Below, in pieces: positions 13,158 to 25,100 of a stretch of DNA of 48,870 nucleotides. The translations under genes were made by a program, and so were the position numbers. The notes below the pieces were generated by a model that searched no databases, was not told where the DNA came from, and worked only from the letters and a program-made list of their open reading frames with translations. The DNA lies in the NCBI GenBank assembly GCA_037447655.1, contig JBBHKE010003159.1, positions 17,501 through 66,370 on the forward strand, in the 5' to 3' direction. Within the stretch, counting starts at the first letter, position 1; the number at the start of each line of letters is the position of its first letter. The DNA comes from Zygnema cylindricum (lineage: Eukaryota; Streptophyta; Zygnematophyceae; Zygnematales; Zygnemataceae).

Positions 13158-16100
13158 CTAGCGAATCTCGCCGTCTTCTCCATCCAGTTCACCATCCTCG
13201 AGGTCCTCCACCACTTCGTTACGACGATCTTTCTTGACTTTCTTCACCTTGGCATCCACTTCATCGTCCGATGTGTTCTGCAAAAAAAACCGCAGGATAG
13301 AACTCAGAAATGGAACTACAGGAAGCTTATAAAGCCACGGCCCTCTCGAACTCGAGGAATGGGACTGCTCGAAGCTTATTTTACAACTATCGACAAAAAA
13401 TCCCCGCAACCTACAGGAGTAACGGGGCTCCTCGTAGCAGCAGCAAACAATATATTCTGAGTAACAAAGACAGAAACTGAGACCGTGGCATTGGCATAGC
13501 CCCTCTTTATAAAACAGAAAAGGCTGTATCCAATCAGCAAAAAAAGAGGTGACAGTGAAAACATCAGCAGATGAACCTCAGAAACTAAGAGCATTGGGAA
13601 GACTCGAACCTTCCGCGTAGGTTTCTTGTGATCGTTGCTTTTTCCATGTTTTCGAGATTTTTTATCCTCCCTGTCCTCATCTTCATCATCATATCGATAC
13701 TTGCGAGCCTTTTTTCCTTCATCAACATCCTCATCCTCATACTTGCGAGATTTCCTCCCGTCCTCATCTTCCTCTTCCTCATTTCGATGGCGTTTCCGAT
13801 GCTTCTTTTCTCTGTCACGGTCTTTGCCTTTCTCTTTGTCGCTTTCTCGGTACTTCTCACCGTTCTCTTTTCTTTCGTCTTCCTTGAAATCTTTCTCCCC
13901 GGTTTCCTTCAAGGACCGATCTCTATTCTTTTCCCTCTTCTTTCCTTCATCCTTCCCTGAATCATCCATCCCAAATTCCCTGTCCCTCTTCCTTTCCTTC
14001 TCTTTCTTATCGTCTCTCTCCTTCTCCTTCCTCTTTTCCCTTTCTTTGTCTTTATTTTTATCTTTCTCTTTTTCCTTGTCTTTCTCTCTCTCCCGTTCTT
14101 TCTCCTTCTCCCTCTCTTTCTCCTTCTCTCTGTCCTCCTTTTCCTTCTCTTTATCCTTGTCACGGTAGCTATCTTTATCCCTCTTCTTCTCCTTCTCCTT
14201 GCCTCGCTCTTCATCACGATCCCTTTTCTTCTCTTCCTCCCTGTCCTTCTTCTTCTCTTTCTCGTCCTCCTGTTCCCGTTTCTCTTCTTTCTTAACCTAA
14301 ATCACACAAAAACATTGCACAACACTATGATTATTGCATTTTGAAAGGAAATGCAGCCCACTATAAGTCAACAAGCGACTATACAGTCCCTTCATTGACT
14401 GCAGTTCCGGTTTAAGAATACTATATTTCTACTACTCCCCTTACTGTGCACCCGATTCTTGCTGACTAGGGAATATTGCAGAATGAATGCGTAAGAGACT
14501 TAGCTCAACAACAATGCTCTCATTTCACCAGCCTCACCTTTGATGAGCGATCATTGTACTCATCCTTGTCACGACGCCGCTTCTTATTCTCCTTGTCCTC
14601 CTTTTCCTTTACTCTGTCCAGCAGGTCTTCAAAGTAAAGCTGTTCTCACAGTGGTAAATCAAAACCCAACCCACATGATTTCCATCCTTCCCAACCACCC
14701 CAAAACCCCGATTTTCATCCAGCCCCAAGCCCACAACCACATAACAATGTTAAACCAGGACCAGTTTGTTTACAGTGGCCTTTTCCTTATAGACCATCTA
14801 TCCTGCACAGCGTGAATGCATGAAATAAATTAGGTCCTTTCCAGATGCTCCAAATTTTTCAAAGAAGATGTAGATTATTTACCCAGACCCATCTTCACAC
14901 GTGGAAGAAGGTCCAACCATTCAGCCACAAAGTTGTCATCACAATTGCGAATACTTGCGCAAGCATAAGGCATAAAAGGTGGCTATTACAAAACATAAAC
15001 TTCCCACCAAAAATCATCGAAAGGTATCCACCAGGGGCACAAAATCAGAATCTACAGTAACATCTCCTTCACAGAATCGAATTACCTGTGATTCACACTA
15101 CCATTTAAATAAAAGAATTCAGAACTCAAGTTGAAAATCCAAGCCTGTCAGTAGGCGTCATGGAAAGAGGAGGAAAGAAAAGTTTTTGACAGTTCTGATG
15201 GAGGGATGTGTGCGAGAAAAGTAGGCTGCCATGTGCTGGTTAGGATATTATCCCCTTTAGCCTATAGGGTAATTACACAAACGCGATCACCGGTGTTACT
15301 GGCCAGTAATTGCAGTAATAGTACAGGAAAATGTACCGCTCTTCCATTTTTCTGTACATTTACTGCAACTACTTATCAGCCAGTACTGCCCAGAAACTCC
15401 AGTAATTGTGTATGCGCAATTACCCTATTACTGGCAGCCACTTGTCATCATCACATCAGCTCAACAGGGTTGATGCAAACTTCCCCTCCTGACACAAACC
15501 TGTGCCCGACGCCGATGTCGGTGGTGCAGCCCCCCTTGAAGCTCTCCTTCACAAGCAGTTTATGCCTCTTACTTTGCCTGCCAGCAGCATCAGACCCACA
15601 GCTGCTCCAGCTGGCAAGTTCTGATGGGAGGGCAGACTCAGGTGTGCACATCAGGTGTTCACACACATCAGTGAGCAGGAGTGGAGTGTGCACAGAAGGG
15701 GAGTGTGCACACCCAGCCTGGGAGAAAGAAGGGCTATGCATGGCAGTTGGGACTGACCTTGATGCTTATATCTGATACGCTCCCGATGTCACCTGCTTCA
15801 ACCAAGGCATCTTGGAATTTGTCCAGAGTTGAGCTCGCAGTAATGGATATCTGCAGAAAATCCCCTCCCACCAGCCAAAAAGAAAAGGGTTAACAAAAAT
15901 TGGTGCAGGATGTTGATGCATAGACATAATTGGCTGGTTGCAGGTTAAACGTGACCCATCCAGGTCCAACAACGTCAGTACAAAAAGGTGAATCAACTGT
16001 TTTGATTATCAATGTGGTTTAAAACACTAAAAGCTCAAGCCAAATTATCATTTAGGCACGCTCATGAAAAAAAGAAAAAGGCTTTAGAGGCAAGGTAGAC

Positions 16101-19100
16101 CAAGGAGAAAATTGCAGAACTTCAATCATTAGAGACAAACACTATGTCTATATATGATATACTGTACATGCAACGACAAGGTTAATTATCGAATTTACCT
16201 TCCCCGACCTCATCAACTCCTTCACGCGCGATTTGTCTTCATGATACTGCACGCCCAAAATTTTCCCTTAGAAGAATAATAATCAAGCTATGATCAAGCT
16301 ATGACCTCTTGCATTCAAGAAGCAAAATAAGAAAGATACTGGACAGCAAACTAAGCATAAAAACAAGAATCCTACTGGAGCAGGAAGTACTTCAAACTTA
16401 TCGCTACTACCGAGGGCAATTGCGAATGCCTCAATCAATCTCCCTAAAGTTACAAATGTAGAAGTTGAAACTTTGCCAAGATATATCCAAGGAACAGACA
16501 TCACACCTGCTTCTCCAGCTCCTCCATCATGTCCTCAAATAACTCCTTAGGAGTGGACCCTCCCATATTAGATGCAACCGCCATGTAAGATGGCTCATCT
16601 TTCACCTGACAGCAGAACAAGCTTTACAATCTTAGTCACAAGCATTAAAGGCTCCATTGGGCCAATTTGGGGTTCAAACGCTCGTTTTGAAAAAAACTAT
16701 CACCCGCAAAAATAGAGCAGCAAAAGCTAGAATGGCATAGCCACGGGAAATCAGTCAGACCTGTCATTTCATTATGCGCGTAACTTAAGGAAATATAAGG
16801 AAAAACCAAAAAACACAAAAATTGCACATAAAAGGAAACCTTTTTTATCTCCACAAACAGGAAATGGATTGCCCAAACTTGGGAATGGATACCAAAAATT
16901 AAAATAGATGAGCAAAGCAGGCGTAAAAAAATAATTTAAACATTTTCTTCTTCCCGGAGTTTTTTTTCTTTTTGATTGTGATGGTCACATGGCGAATTTT
17001 GAATCGCCAAAATTTTCCCCCGCTTCATGCAATGGGCCCATCAGTCGGTTCATTTTTCAAAACGAGCACTTTGACCCTAATATTTGGCCTAATGGAGCCC
17101 AACCCTAAAAGAGAACAAAATCCAAAATAAAAGACTAGTCTCAGAAAATCCTATTACATGACACGGGGCACTAATGTTCCACAACTAAGGTAAAGTTAGT
17201 AACATGGTACCATCTATCAGTAGATTGGAATAGACGATAGAGATATAGTATACATGACAGGAATATTTACTTAGGTTATCATTGAAATCGTCACGTCTGT
17301 TAAAGAAACATTTCTGCCCACTGACAAGACTAACTTTTGTTTTATAACAGATAGGTTATGTTCTTGACCTACAGTTATGTACTTAAATAATAGCTCTATG
17401 GTCATTGTATGGGCTGGCGGCGTTGTTTATATAGTCATTTACTAGTATTTATTGTTTTTTTCATAAGTTGTAATGTGTTTCTGTTAACCTACAATTGTTA
17501 TTTACTTCCCACGCTTGTATCGAATACCGAAGTCATTTTTATCTTCCTATGTTGAGGTTTTCTCATCAATACGCACCACTAATGATAATGTTCTTGACAA
17601 GAAAAATAGATAATCTACCAGAGCTCTCAAACGCATTTCTACACAGATATTGAAGGGTTTTCCAAGTACAGAACGAGCTCTCCCTGAACCTAAAAACAAT
17701 CAGATCACATTAACTTAAGAATAAGTAAAAGCATCTTCTGACCTTGCCAACGAAGTCTTTCCAGCGTGTCTTTGCATTAAGCTCAGACGAGGCCTTCTTT
17801 TCTTCGAGCAACTTCCGAAAGGCATCCCGATTTTTCCGCTCCTTCCTTCGAATTGCCTCCTGGAAAAGCAGAAGACTAACAAAACTTTGATAAACACGTC
17901 TAGATAGCATTACCTCTCTCAGATGCAGGCCCGCTTATGACTCACAATGGAGCTAGCACTTGTTCTACTTACAGAAAAACAAACAGCAGTTTAGAACCAG
18001 TTAGATATAAACAAACAGTGAATTTCACCAGTAAGGCTAGCATCATCCAGCTTATGCATAAACTTCAAAGCAGGCAACTCCTTGGCTGTCTCAAAATGCT
18101 ACCACTAACATCCAGAATTAAAGTGCTAGACAATTCCAAACATAAAATCGTCAAAGTACATGGGCCATCATGATGTGCAAAGTCTTGGCAGTCACAGGAA
18201 GCCTTTGGTTTCTACACCATGAAGCCAATCTTCAAAAAGGACTTAGGACCTGCTCATAGTTCCAGCAATTAAGTGACTCACCCTTTCAAGCTGCCTTTCC
18301 TCCTCTTCCTTCTTCTCTAAATCACGAATGTACTCCTGAGTACAAAAACAAGTTTTTATCAATAAGATGCAATCCAAATATTAGTTGAATCAGGTTTCCA
18401 CCAAAAAGATAAAAAGCAATTTCATAAAAGGATTGGTGAAAAGAACTGCAAAGAAGTTATTGCCACTCACCTGGAACACTTCTAATCGGTCTATCTTGTC
18501 CAAACGGGCACAACGCTCATCATCCTCTAGCCTGTCCTGTACCTTGCGCCATTGTGAGTTCACCTGCAGTATGCCACATATATGGAGCGATTAATTCCTA
18601 TTAAGGCTTGAAGCATCATTTGCCGAAAACACTAAAAAACCCACGGGACAGACAACTGAGCCAAACCACAGTGTCAGCTTGGCATCCTACCGAAAAAAAA
18701 GGACCAAGTACACAACAGAGAAGCAGGCCCAGAACCAAAACCTATGCTCATATAATAAACGACAAAAGACGCTCAGGTTTCAAGGTTTATCACTATAAGA
18801 GCAGGCCACATTTGTAATGTCTAGCAGTTTTCTATAACATATGAGCAACACAGCCAGTGGAGACCAACAAATAGTTATGGTTTTGCAGCACATAACCATA
18901 TTTTACTGTGGCAAGTAAAACACAACTGAGGGAGCGCTTGTTCGTCGCTAAACATAGCAGAGACAACTTACATATAACTACATTTGTGCCCAACTCACCC
19001 TAACCTTACTTCCACAGCCTTCCCTAAACAGCACATTTTCCGGATGTCAGCTTGTAAGTGCCAACAAATGACAGTATTTAGCATTTCAAAGTAAACTAAG

Positions 19101-22100
19101 AAAAGAAAAGAAGGCAAACCCCTATGTAAGATTTTTGGGACTGGTAAGTTTACAGAGCAAAATAACATGCATCACATGGTACACACCATCCAAAAGTGGT
19201 TAGAAAACATCATACAAAGAAATGGGATGTCAGCCGAGAATAAAGCACATTCCACAAACTGATGTAGACACTACACCGCGAATCGTTATTAGCGTTATGA
19301 ACTCTATATCGGCACCCCAAAATTTTGACATTAATACCTTAAATAGAATAAACTACACTATTTAAGGTCGTGGACCATAATCTGCCACGTCTCCTGGCAC
19401 TAAATTAGAATGAATGACGCTAATTTTTTCTTTAAACTAATAATTTCTCAACGCTAATAACGATGCGCGGTGTACCTTCCAGAACCTTCGGCCATGGCTG
19501 CCTGATATCGTTTTCCAGCTTTCTTTTTCCATATCTGCCACCGATTACAGCGTGTAGATAATCAAAAGAAAGGATTTTCCAAGACCTTTCTACTATTACT
19601 CAAATCACCTCTTTCCGCTCCTTCTTTTTCACCCAAATCCGGCTTGTAAGATTCGGTCGCCTTTCTATTTTTGTTTTTTATGGTTTTTTCACGTGTAATT
19701 TTACTTCCCTCTAGTCAGCAGAGGAACGCTTCAATACATAATATCTTTCCAGGTGTCTGGCTGCTTTTCCAAGGTCTCTTTTGTGATGTTCCAAGGTGCC
19801 GAGGTAGAAACAAAAGCCATCTCGGCCATAGCTTCCTGCTAGGGTTTTTCTCTCTTCCCTTCGTGAATCCAGCGCCAAATTTGGCGTGCGACGGCTCTAA
19901 AGTAATTATTTTCAACACCTTTTCTACCAGTGGGGAAATTAGCGCCTTTCTTTTTCTCGTTCTCTCTTAATCGGAACTGTCAGTTTCGGCCGATTTTCAT
20001 TTTTCCTTTCACGGCCATCTCCTATCATCTTTGCCGCCTAATTTGGCGTGCCAGCTTCTTCCGTAAAATTCAGTTTGGTTTGCTTTGACTCCTTTTTACT
20101 TGGCGGCCTTCCTTCGACCATCGTTTCCTATTAGGGTTTTTTGCCCTTCTATTTGTGTATCCGGCGTCGACTTTGGCATGCGGATACTCTAAAGAATGAA
20201 TTTTTCAAGAACTTTGTATTAGTGGGAGAATCAGCCTCATCCGTTTTTTCGTTTTCACTAGTTGGATCTGCCTCTTTCGGCTGACTTCCTTCTCACTTTT
20301 TGTGGCCACCTCCTACCATCTTGGCCGCCCAATTTGGCGTGCCATTAGTTGGGCATCGACATTTTTGCACTTAAAACTTTCTTACGTCAAGATTAGCTCG
20401 TAATAGAAGGAATTGCTTTTTAGCCGTCGACCTTCCACAGCTTTTGCCACTGCTTCTCACTGGCAACAAAGGCTTTTCAGGCAACTTTCGCCATCTCGAC
20501 AACCCCTTCCTCTCTCCTCTTATGGCCCCTCACAAGCGGCGGGCGTCGCGCTCCCCCTCACCATCTTTTTCAGAATGTGCTCGGCCTCGATTGGAAATGT
20601 CATAGGAGATCCTCACCCCTCCACAACATCCCTCCCAAACCATCAATTCCCCCCTCCCCACCTTACCCCTACCCGCATGTACCCTTCCCTCCATGACAAC
20701 CAACCTTTGCACGAACCCATGTGAGGAAGCACGTCCCGTTGAGTTTACAGTGGCCTTTTCCTTATAGACCATCTATCCTGCACAGCGTGAATGCATGAAA
20801 TAAATTAGGTCCTTTCCAGATGCTCCAAATTTTTCAAAGAAGATGTAGATTATTTACCCAGACCCATCTTCACACGTGGAAGAAGGTCCAACCATTCAGC
20901 CACAAAGTTGTCATCACAATTGCGAATACTTGCGCAAGCATAAGGCATAAAAGGTGGCTATTACAAAACATAAACTTCCCACCAAAAATCATCGAAAGGT
21001 ATCCACCAGGGGCACAAAATCAGAATCTACAGTAACATCTCCTTCACAGAATCGAATTACCTGTGATTCACACTACCATTTAAATAAAAGAATTCAGAAC
21101 TCAAGTTGAAAATCCAAGCCTGTCAGTAGGCGTCATGGAAAGAGGAGGAAAGAAAAGTTTTTGACAGTTCTGATGGAGGGATGTGTGCGAGAAAAGTAGG
21201 CTGCCATGTGCTGGTTAGGATATTATCCCCTTTAGCCTATAGGGTAATTACACAAACGCGATCACCGGTGTTACTGGCCAGTAATTGCAGTAATAGTACA
21301 GGAAAATGTACCGCTCTTCCATTTTTCTGTACATTTACTGCAACTACTTATCAGCCAGTACTGCCCAGAAACTCCAGTAATTGTGTATGCGCAATTACCC
21401 TATTACTGGCAGCCACTTGTCATCATCACATCAGCTCAACAGGGTTGATGCAAACTTCCCCTCCTGACACAAACCTGTGCCCGACGCCGATGTCGGTGGT
21501 GCAGCCCCCCTTGAAGCTCTCCTTCACAAGCAGTTTATGCCTCTTACTTTGCCTGCCAGCAGCATCAGACCCACAGCTGCTCCAGCTGGCAAGTTCTGAT
21601 GGGAGGGCAGACTCAGGTGTGCACATCAGGTGTTCACACACATCAGTGAGCAGGAGTGGAGTGTGCACAGAAGGGGAGTGTGCACACCCAGCCTGGGAGA
21701 AAGAAGGGCTATGCATGGCAGTTGGGACTGACCTTGATGCTTATATCTGATACGCTCCCGATGTCACCTGCTTCAACCAAGGCATCTTGGAATTTGTCCA
21801 GAGTTGAGCTCGCAGTAATGGATATCTGCAGAAAATCCCCTCCCACCAGCCAAAAAGAAAAGGGTTAACAAAAATTGGTGCAGGATGTTGATGCATAGAC
21901 ATAATTGGCTGGTTGCAGGTTAAACGTGACCCATCCAGGTCCAACAACGTCAGTACAAAAAGGTGAATCAACTGTTTTGATTATCAATGTGGTTTAAAAC
22001 ACTAAAAGCTCAAGCCAAATTATCATTTAGGCACGCTCATGAAAAAAAGAAAAAGGCTTTAGAGGCAAGGTAGACCAAGGAGAAAATTGCAGAACTTCAA

Positions 22101-25100
22101 TCATTAGAGACAAACACTATGTCTATATATGATATACTGTACATGCAACGACAAGGTTAATTATCGAATTTACCTTCCCCGACCTCATCAACTCCTTCAC
22201 GCGCGATTTGTCTTCATGATACTGCACGCCCAAAATTTTCCCTTAGAAGAATAATAATCAAGCTATGATCAAGCTATGACCTCTTGCATTCAAGAAGCAA
22301 AATAAGAAAGATACTGGACAGCAAACTAAGCATAAAAACAAGAATCCTACTGGAGCAGGAAGTACTTCAAACTTATCGCTACTACCGAGGGCAATTGCGA
22401 ATGCCTCAATCAATCTCCCTAAAGTTACAAATGTAGAAGTTGAAACTTTGCCAAGATATATCCAAGGAACAGACATCACACCTGCTTCTCCAGCTCCTCC
22501 ATCATGTCCTCAAATAACTCCTTAGGAGTGGACCCTCCCATATTAGATGCAACCGCCATGTAAGATGGCTCATCTTTCACCTGACAGCAGAACAAGCTTT
22601 ACAATCTTAGTCACAAGCATTAAAGGCTCCATTGGGCCAATTTGGGGTTCAAACGCTCGTTTTGAAAAAAACTATCACCCGCAAAAATAGAGCAGCAAAA
22701 GCTAGAATGGCATAGCCACGGGAAATCAGTCAGACCTGTCATTTCATTATGCGCGTAACTTAAGGAAATATAAGGAAAAACCAAAAAACACAAAAATTGC
22801 ACATAAAAGGAAACCTTTTTTATCTCCACAAACAGGAAATGGATTGCCCAAACTTGGGAATGGATACCAAAAATTAAAATAGATGAGCAAAGCAGGCGTA
22901 AAAAAATAATTTAAACATTTTCTTCTTCCCGGAGTTTTTTTTCTTTTTGATTGTGATGGTCACATGGCGAATTTTGAATCGCCAAAATTTTCCCCCGCTT
23001 CATGCAATGGGCCCATCAGTCGGTTCATTTTTCAAAACGAGCACTTTGACCCTAATATTTGGCCTAATGGAGCCCAACCCTAAAAGAGAACAAAATCCAA
23101 AATAAAAGACTAGTCTCAGAAAATCCTATTACATGACACGGGGCACTAATGTTCCACAACTAAGGTAAAGTTAGTAACATGGTACCATCTATCAGTAGAT
23201 TGGAATAGACGATAGAGATATAGTATACATGACAGGAATATTTACTTAGGTTATCATTGAAATCGTCACGTCTGTTAAAGAAACATTTCTGCCCACTGAC
23301 AAGACTAACTTTTGTTTTATAACAGATAGGTTATGTTCTTGACCTACAGTTATGTACTTAAATAATAGCTCTATGGTCATTGTATGGGCTGGCGGCGTTG
23401 TTTATATAGTCATTTACTAGTATTTATTGTTTTTTTCATAAGTTGTAATGTGTTTCTGTTAACCTACAATTGTTATTTACTTCCCACGCTTGTATCGAAT
23501 ACCGAAGTCATTTTTATCTTCCTATGTTGAGGTTTTCTCATCAATACGCACCACTAATGATAATGTTCTTGACAAGAAAAATAGATAATCTACCAGAGCT
23601 CTCAAACGCATTTCTACACAGATATTGAAGGGTTTTCCAAGTACAGAACGAGCTCTCCCTGAACCTAAAAACAATCAGATCACATTAACTTAAGAATAAG
23701 TAAAAGCATCTTCTGACCTTGCCAACGAAGTCTTTCCAGCGTGTCTTTGCATTAAGCTCAGACGAGGCCTTCTTTTCTTCGAGCAACTTCCGAAAGGCAT
23801 CCCGATTTTTCCGCTCCTTCCTTCGAATTGCCTCCTGGAAAAGCAGAAGACTAACAAAACTTTGATAAACACGTCTAGATAGCATTACCTCTCTCAGATG
23901 CAGGCCCGCTTATGACTCACAATGGAGCTAGCACTTGTTCTACTTACAGAAAAACAAACAGCAGTTTAGAACCAGTTAGATATAAACAAACAGTGAATTT
24001 CACCAGTAAGGCTAGCATCATCCAGCTTATGCATAAACTTCAAAGCAGGCAACTCCTTGGCTGTCTCAAAATGCTACCACTAACATCCAGAATTAAAGTG
24101 CTAGACAATTCCAAACATAAAATCGTCAAAGTACATGGGCCATCATGATGTGCAAAGTCTTGGCAGTCACAGGAAGCCTTTGGTTTCTACACCATGAAGC
24201 CAATCTTCAAAAAGGACTTAGGACCTGCTCATAGTTCCAGCAATTAAGTGACTCACCCTTTCAAGCTGCCTTTCCTCCTCTTCCTTCTTCTCTAAATCAC
24301 GAATGTACTCCTGAGTACAAAAACAAGTTTTTATCAATAAGATGCAATCCAAATATTAGTTGAATCAGGTTTCCACCAAAAAGATAAAAAGCAATTTCAT
24401 AAAAGGATTGGTGAAAAGAACTGCAAAGAAGTTATTGCCACTCACCTGGAACACTTCTAATCGGTCTATCTTGTCCAAACGGGCACAACGCTCATCATCC
24501 TCTAGCCTGTCCTGTACCTTGCGCCATTGTGAGTTCACCTGCAGTATGCCACATATATGGAGCGATTAATTCCTATTAAGGCTTGAAGCATCATTTGCCG
24601 ATAACACTAAAAAACCCACGGGACAGACAACTGAGCCAAACCACAGTGTCAGCTTGGCATCCTACCGAAAAAAAAGGACCAAGTACACAACAGAGAAGCA
24701 GGCCCAGAACCAAAACCTATGCTCATATAATAAACGACAAAAGACGCTCAGGTTTCAAGGTTTATCACTATAAGAGCAGGCCACATTTGTAATGTCTAGC
24801 AGTTTTCTATAACATATGAGCAACACAGCCAGTGGAGACCAACAAATAGTTATGGTTTTGCAGCACATAACCATATTTTACTGTGGCAAGTAAAACACAA
24901 CTGAGGGAGCGCATGTTCGTCGCTAAACATAGCAGAGACAACTTACATATAACTACATTTGTGCCCAACTCACCCTAACCTTACTTCCACAGCCTTCCCT
25001 AAACAGCACATTTTCCGGATGTCAGCTTGTAAGTGCCAACAAATGACAGTATTTAGCATTTCAAAGTAAACTAAGAAAAGAAAAGAAGGCAAACCCCTAT

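Larger units (their letters stand above)
14768..19474 (-). repeat. Segmental duplication copy A, with PRP40 exons 18-23
   Basis: 4707 bp matching 20743-25449 at a fixed offset of 5975. By eye I found five substitutions (18627, 18938, 19423, 19435, 19465). It contains minus-strand exons 18563-18471, 18335-18282, 17859-17743, 16605-16507, 16246-16199 and 15850-15758. They encode the second half of FF3 ([18 protein letters not shown]), FF4 ([19 protein letters not shown] and [13 protein letters not shown]) and most of FF5. All six are phase 0 and multiples of three (504 bases in all). Copy A is followed in transcription by exon 24, so it is the copy in direct continuity with the C-terminal exons. 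Confidence 0.93.

Noticed and set aside
13635-14168. Plus-strand Ser/Phe/Leu ORF of 177 codons
   Set aside because: Antisense of the Lys/Glu-rich exon 25 of PRP40, which fits the gene frame on both sides.
15206-15775. Plus-strand ORF of 189 codons, present identically at 21181-21750
   Set aside because: It runs through the hairpin MITE and only reaches the end of exon 23 in antisense. It is duplicated only because the segment is, and shows no family motif.
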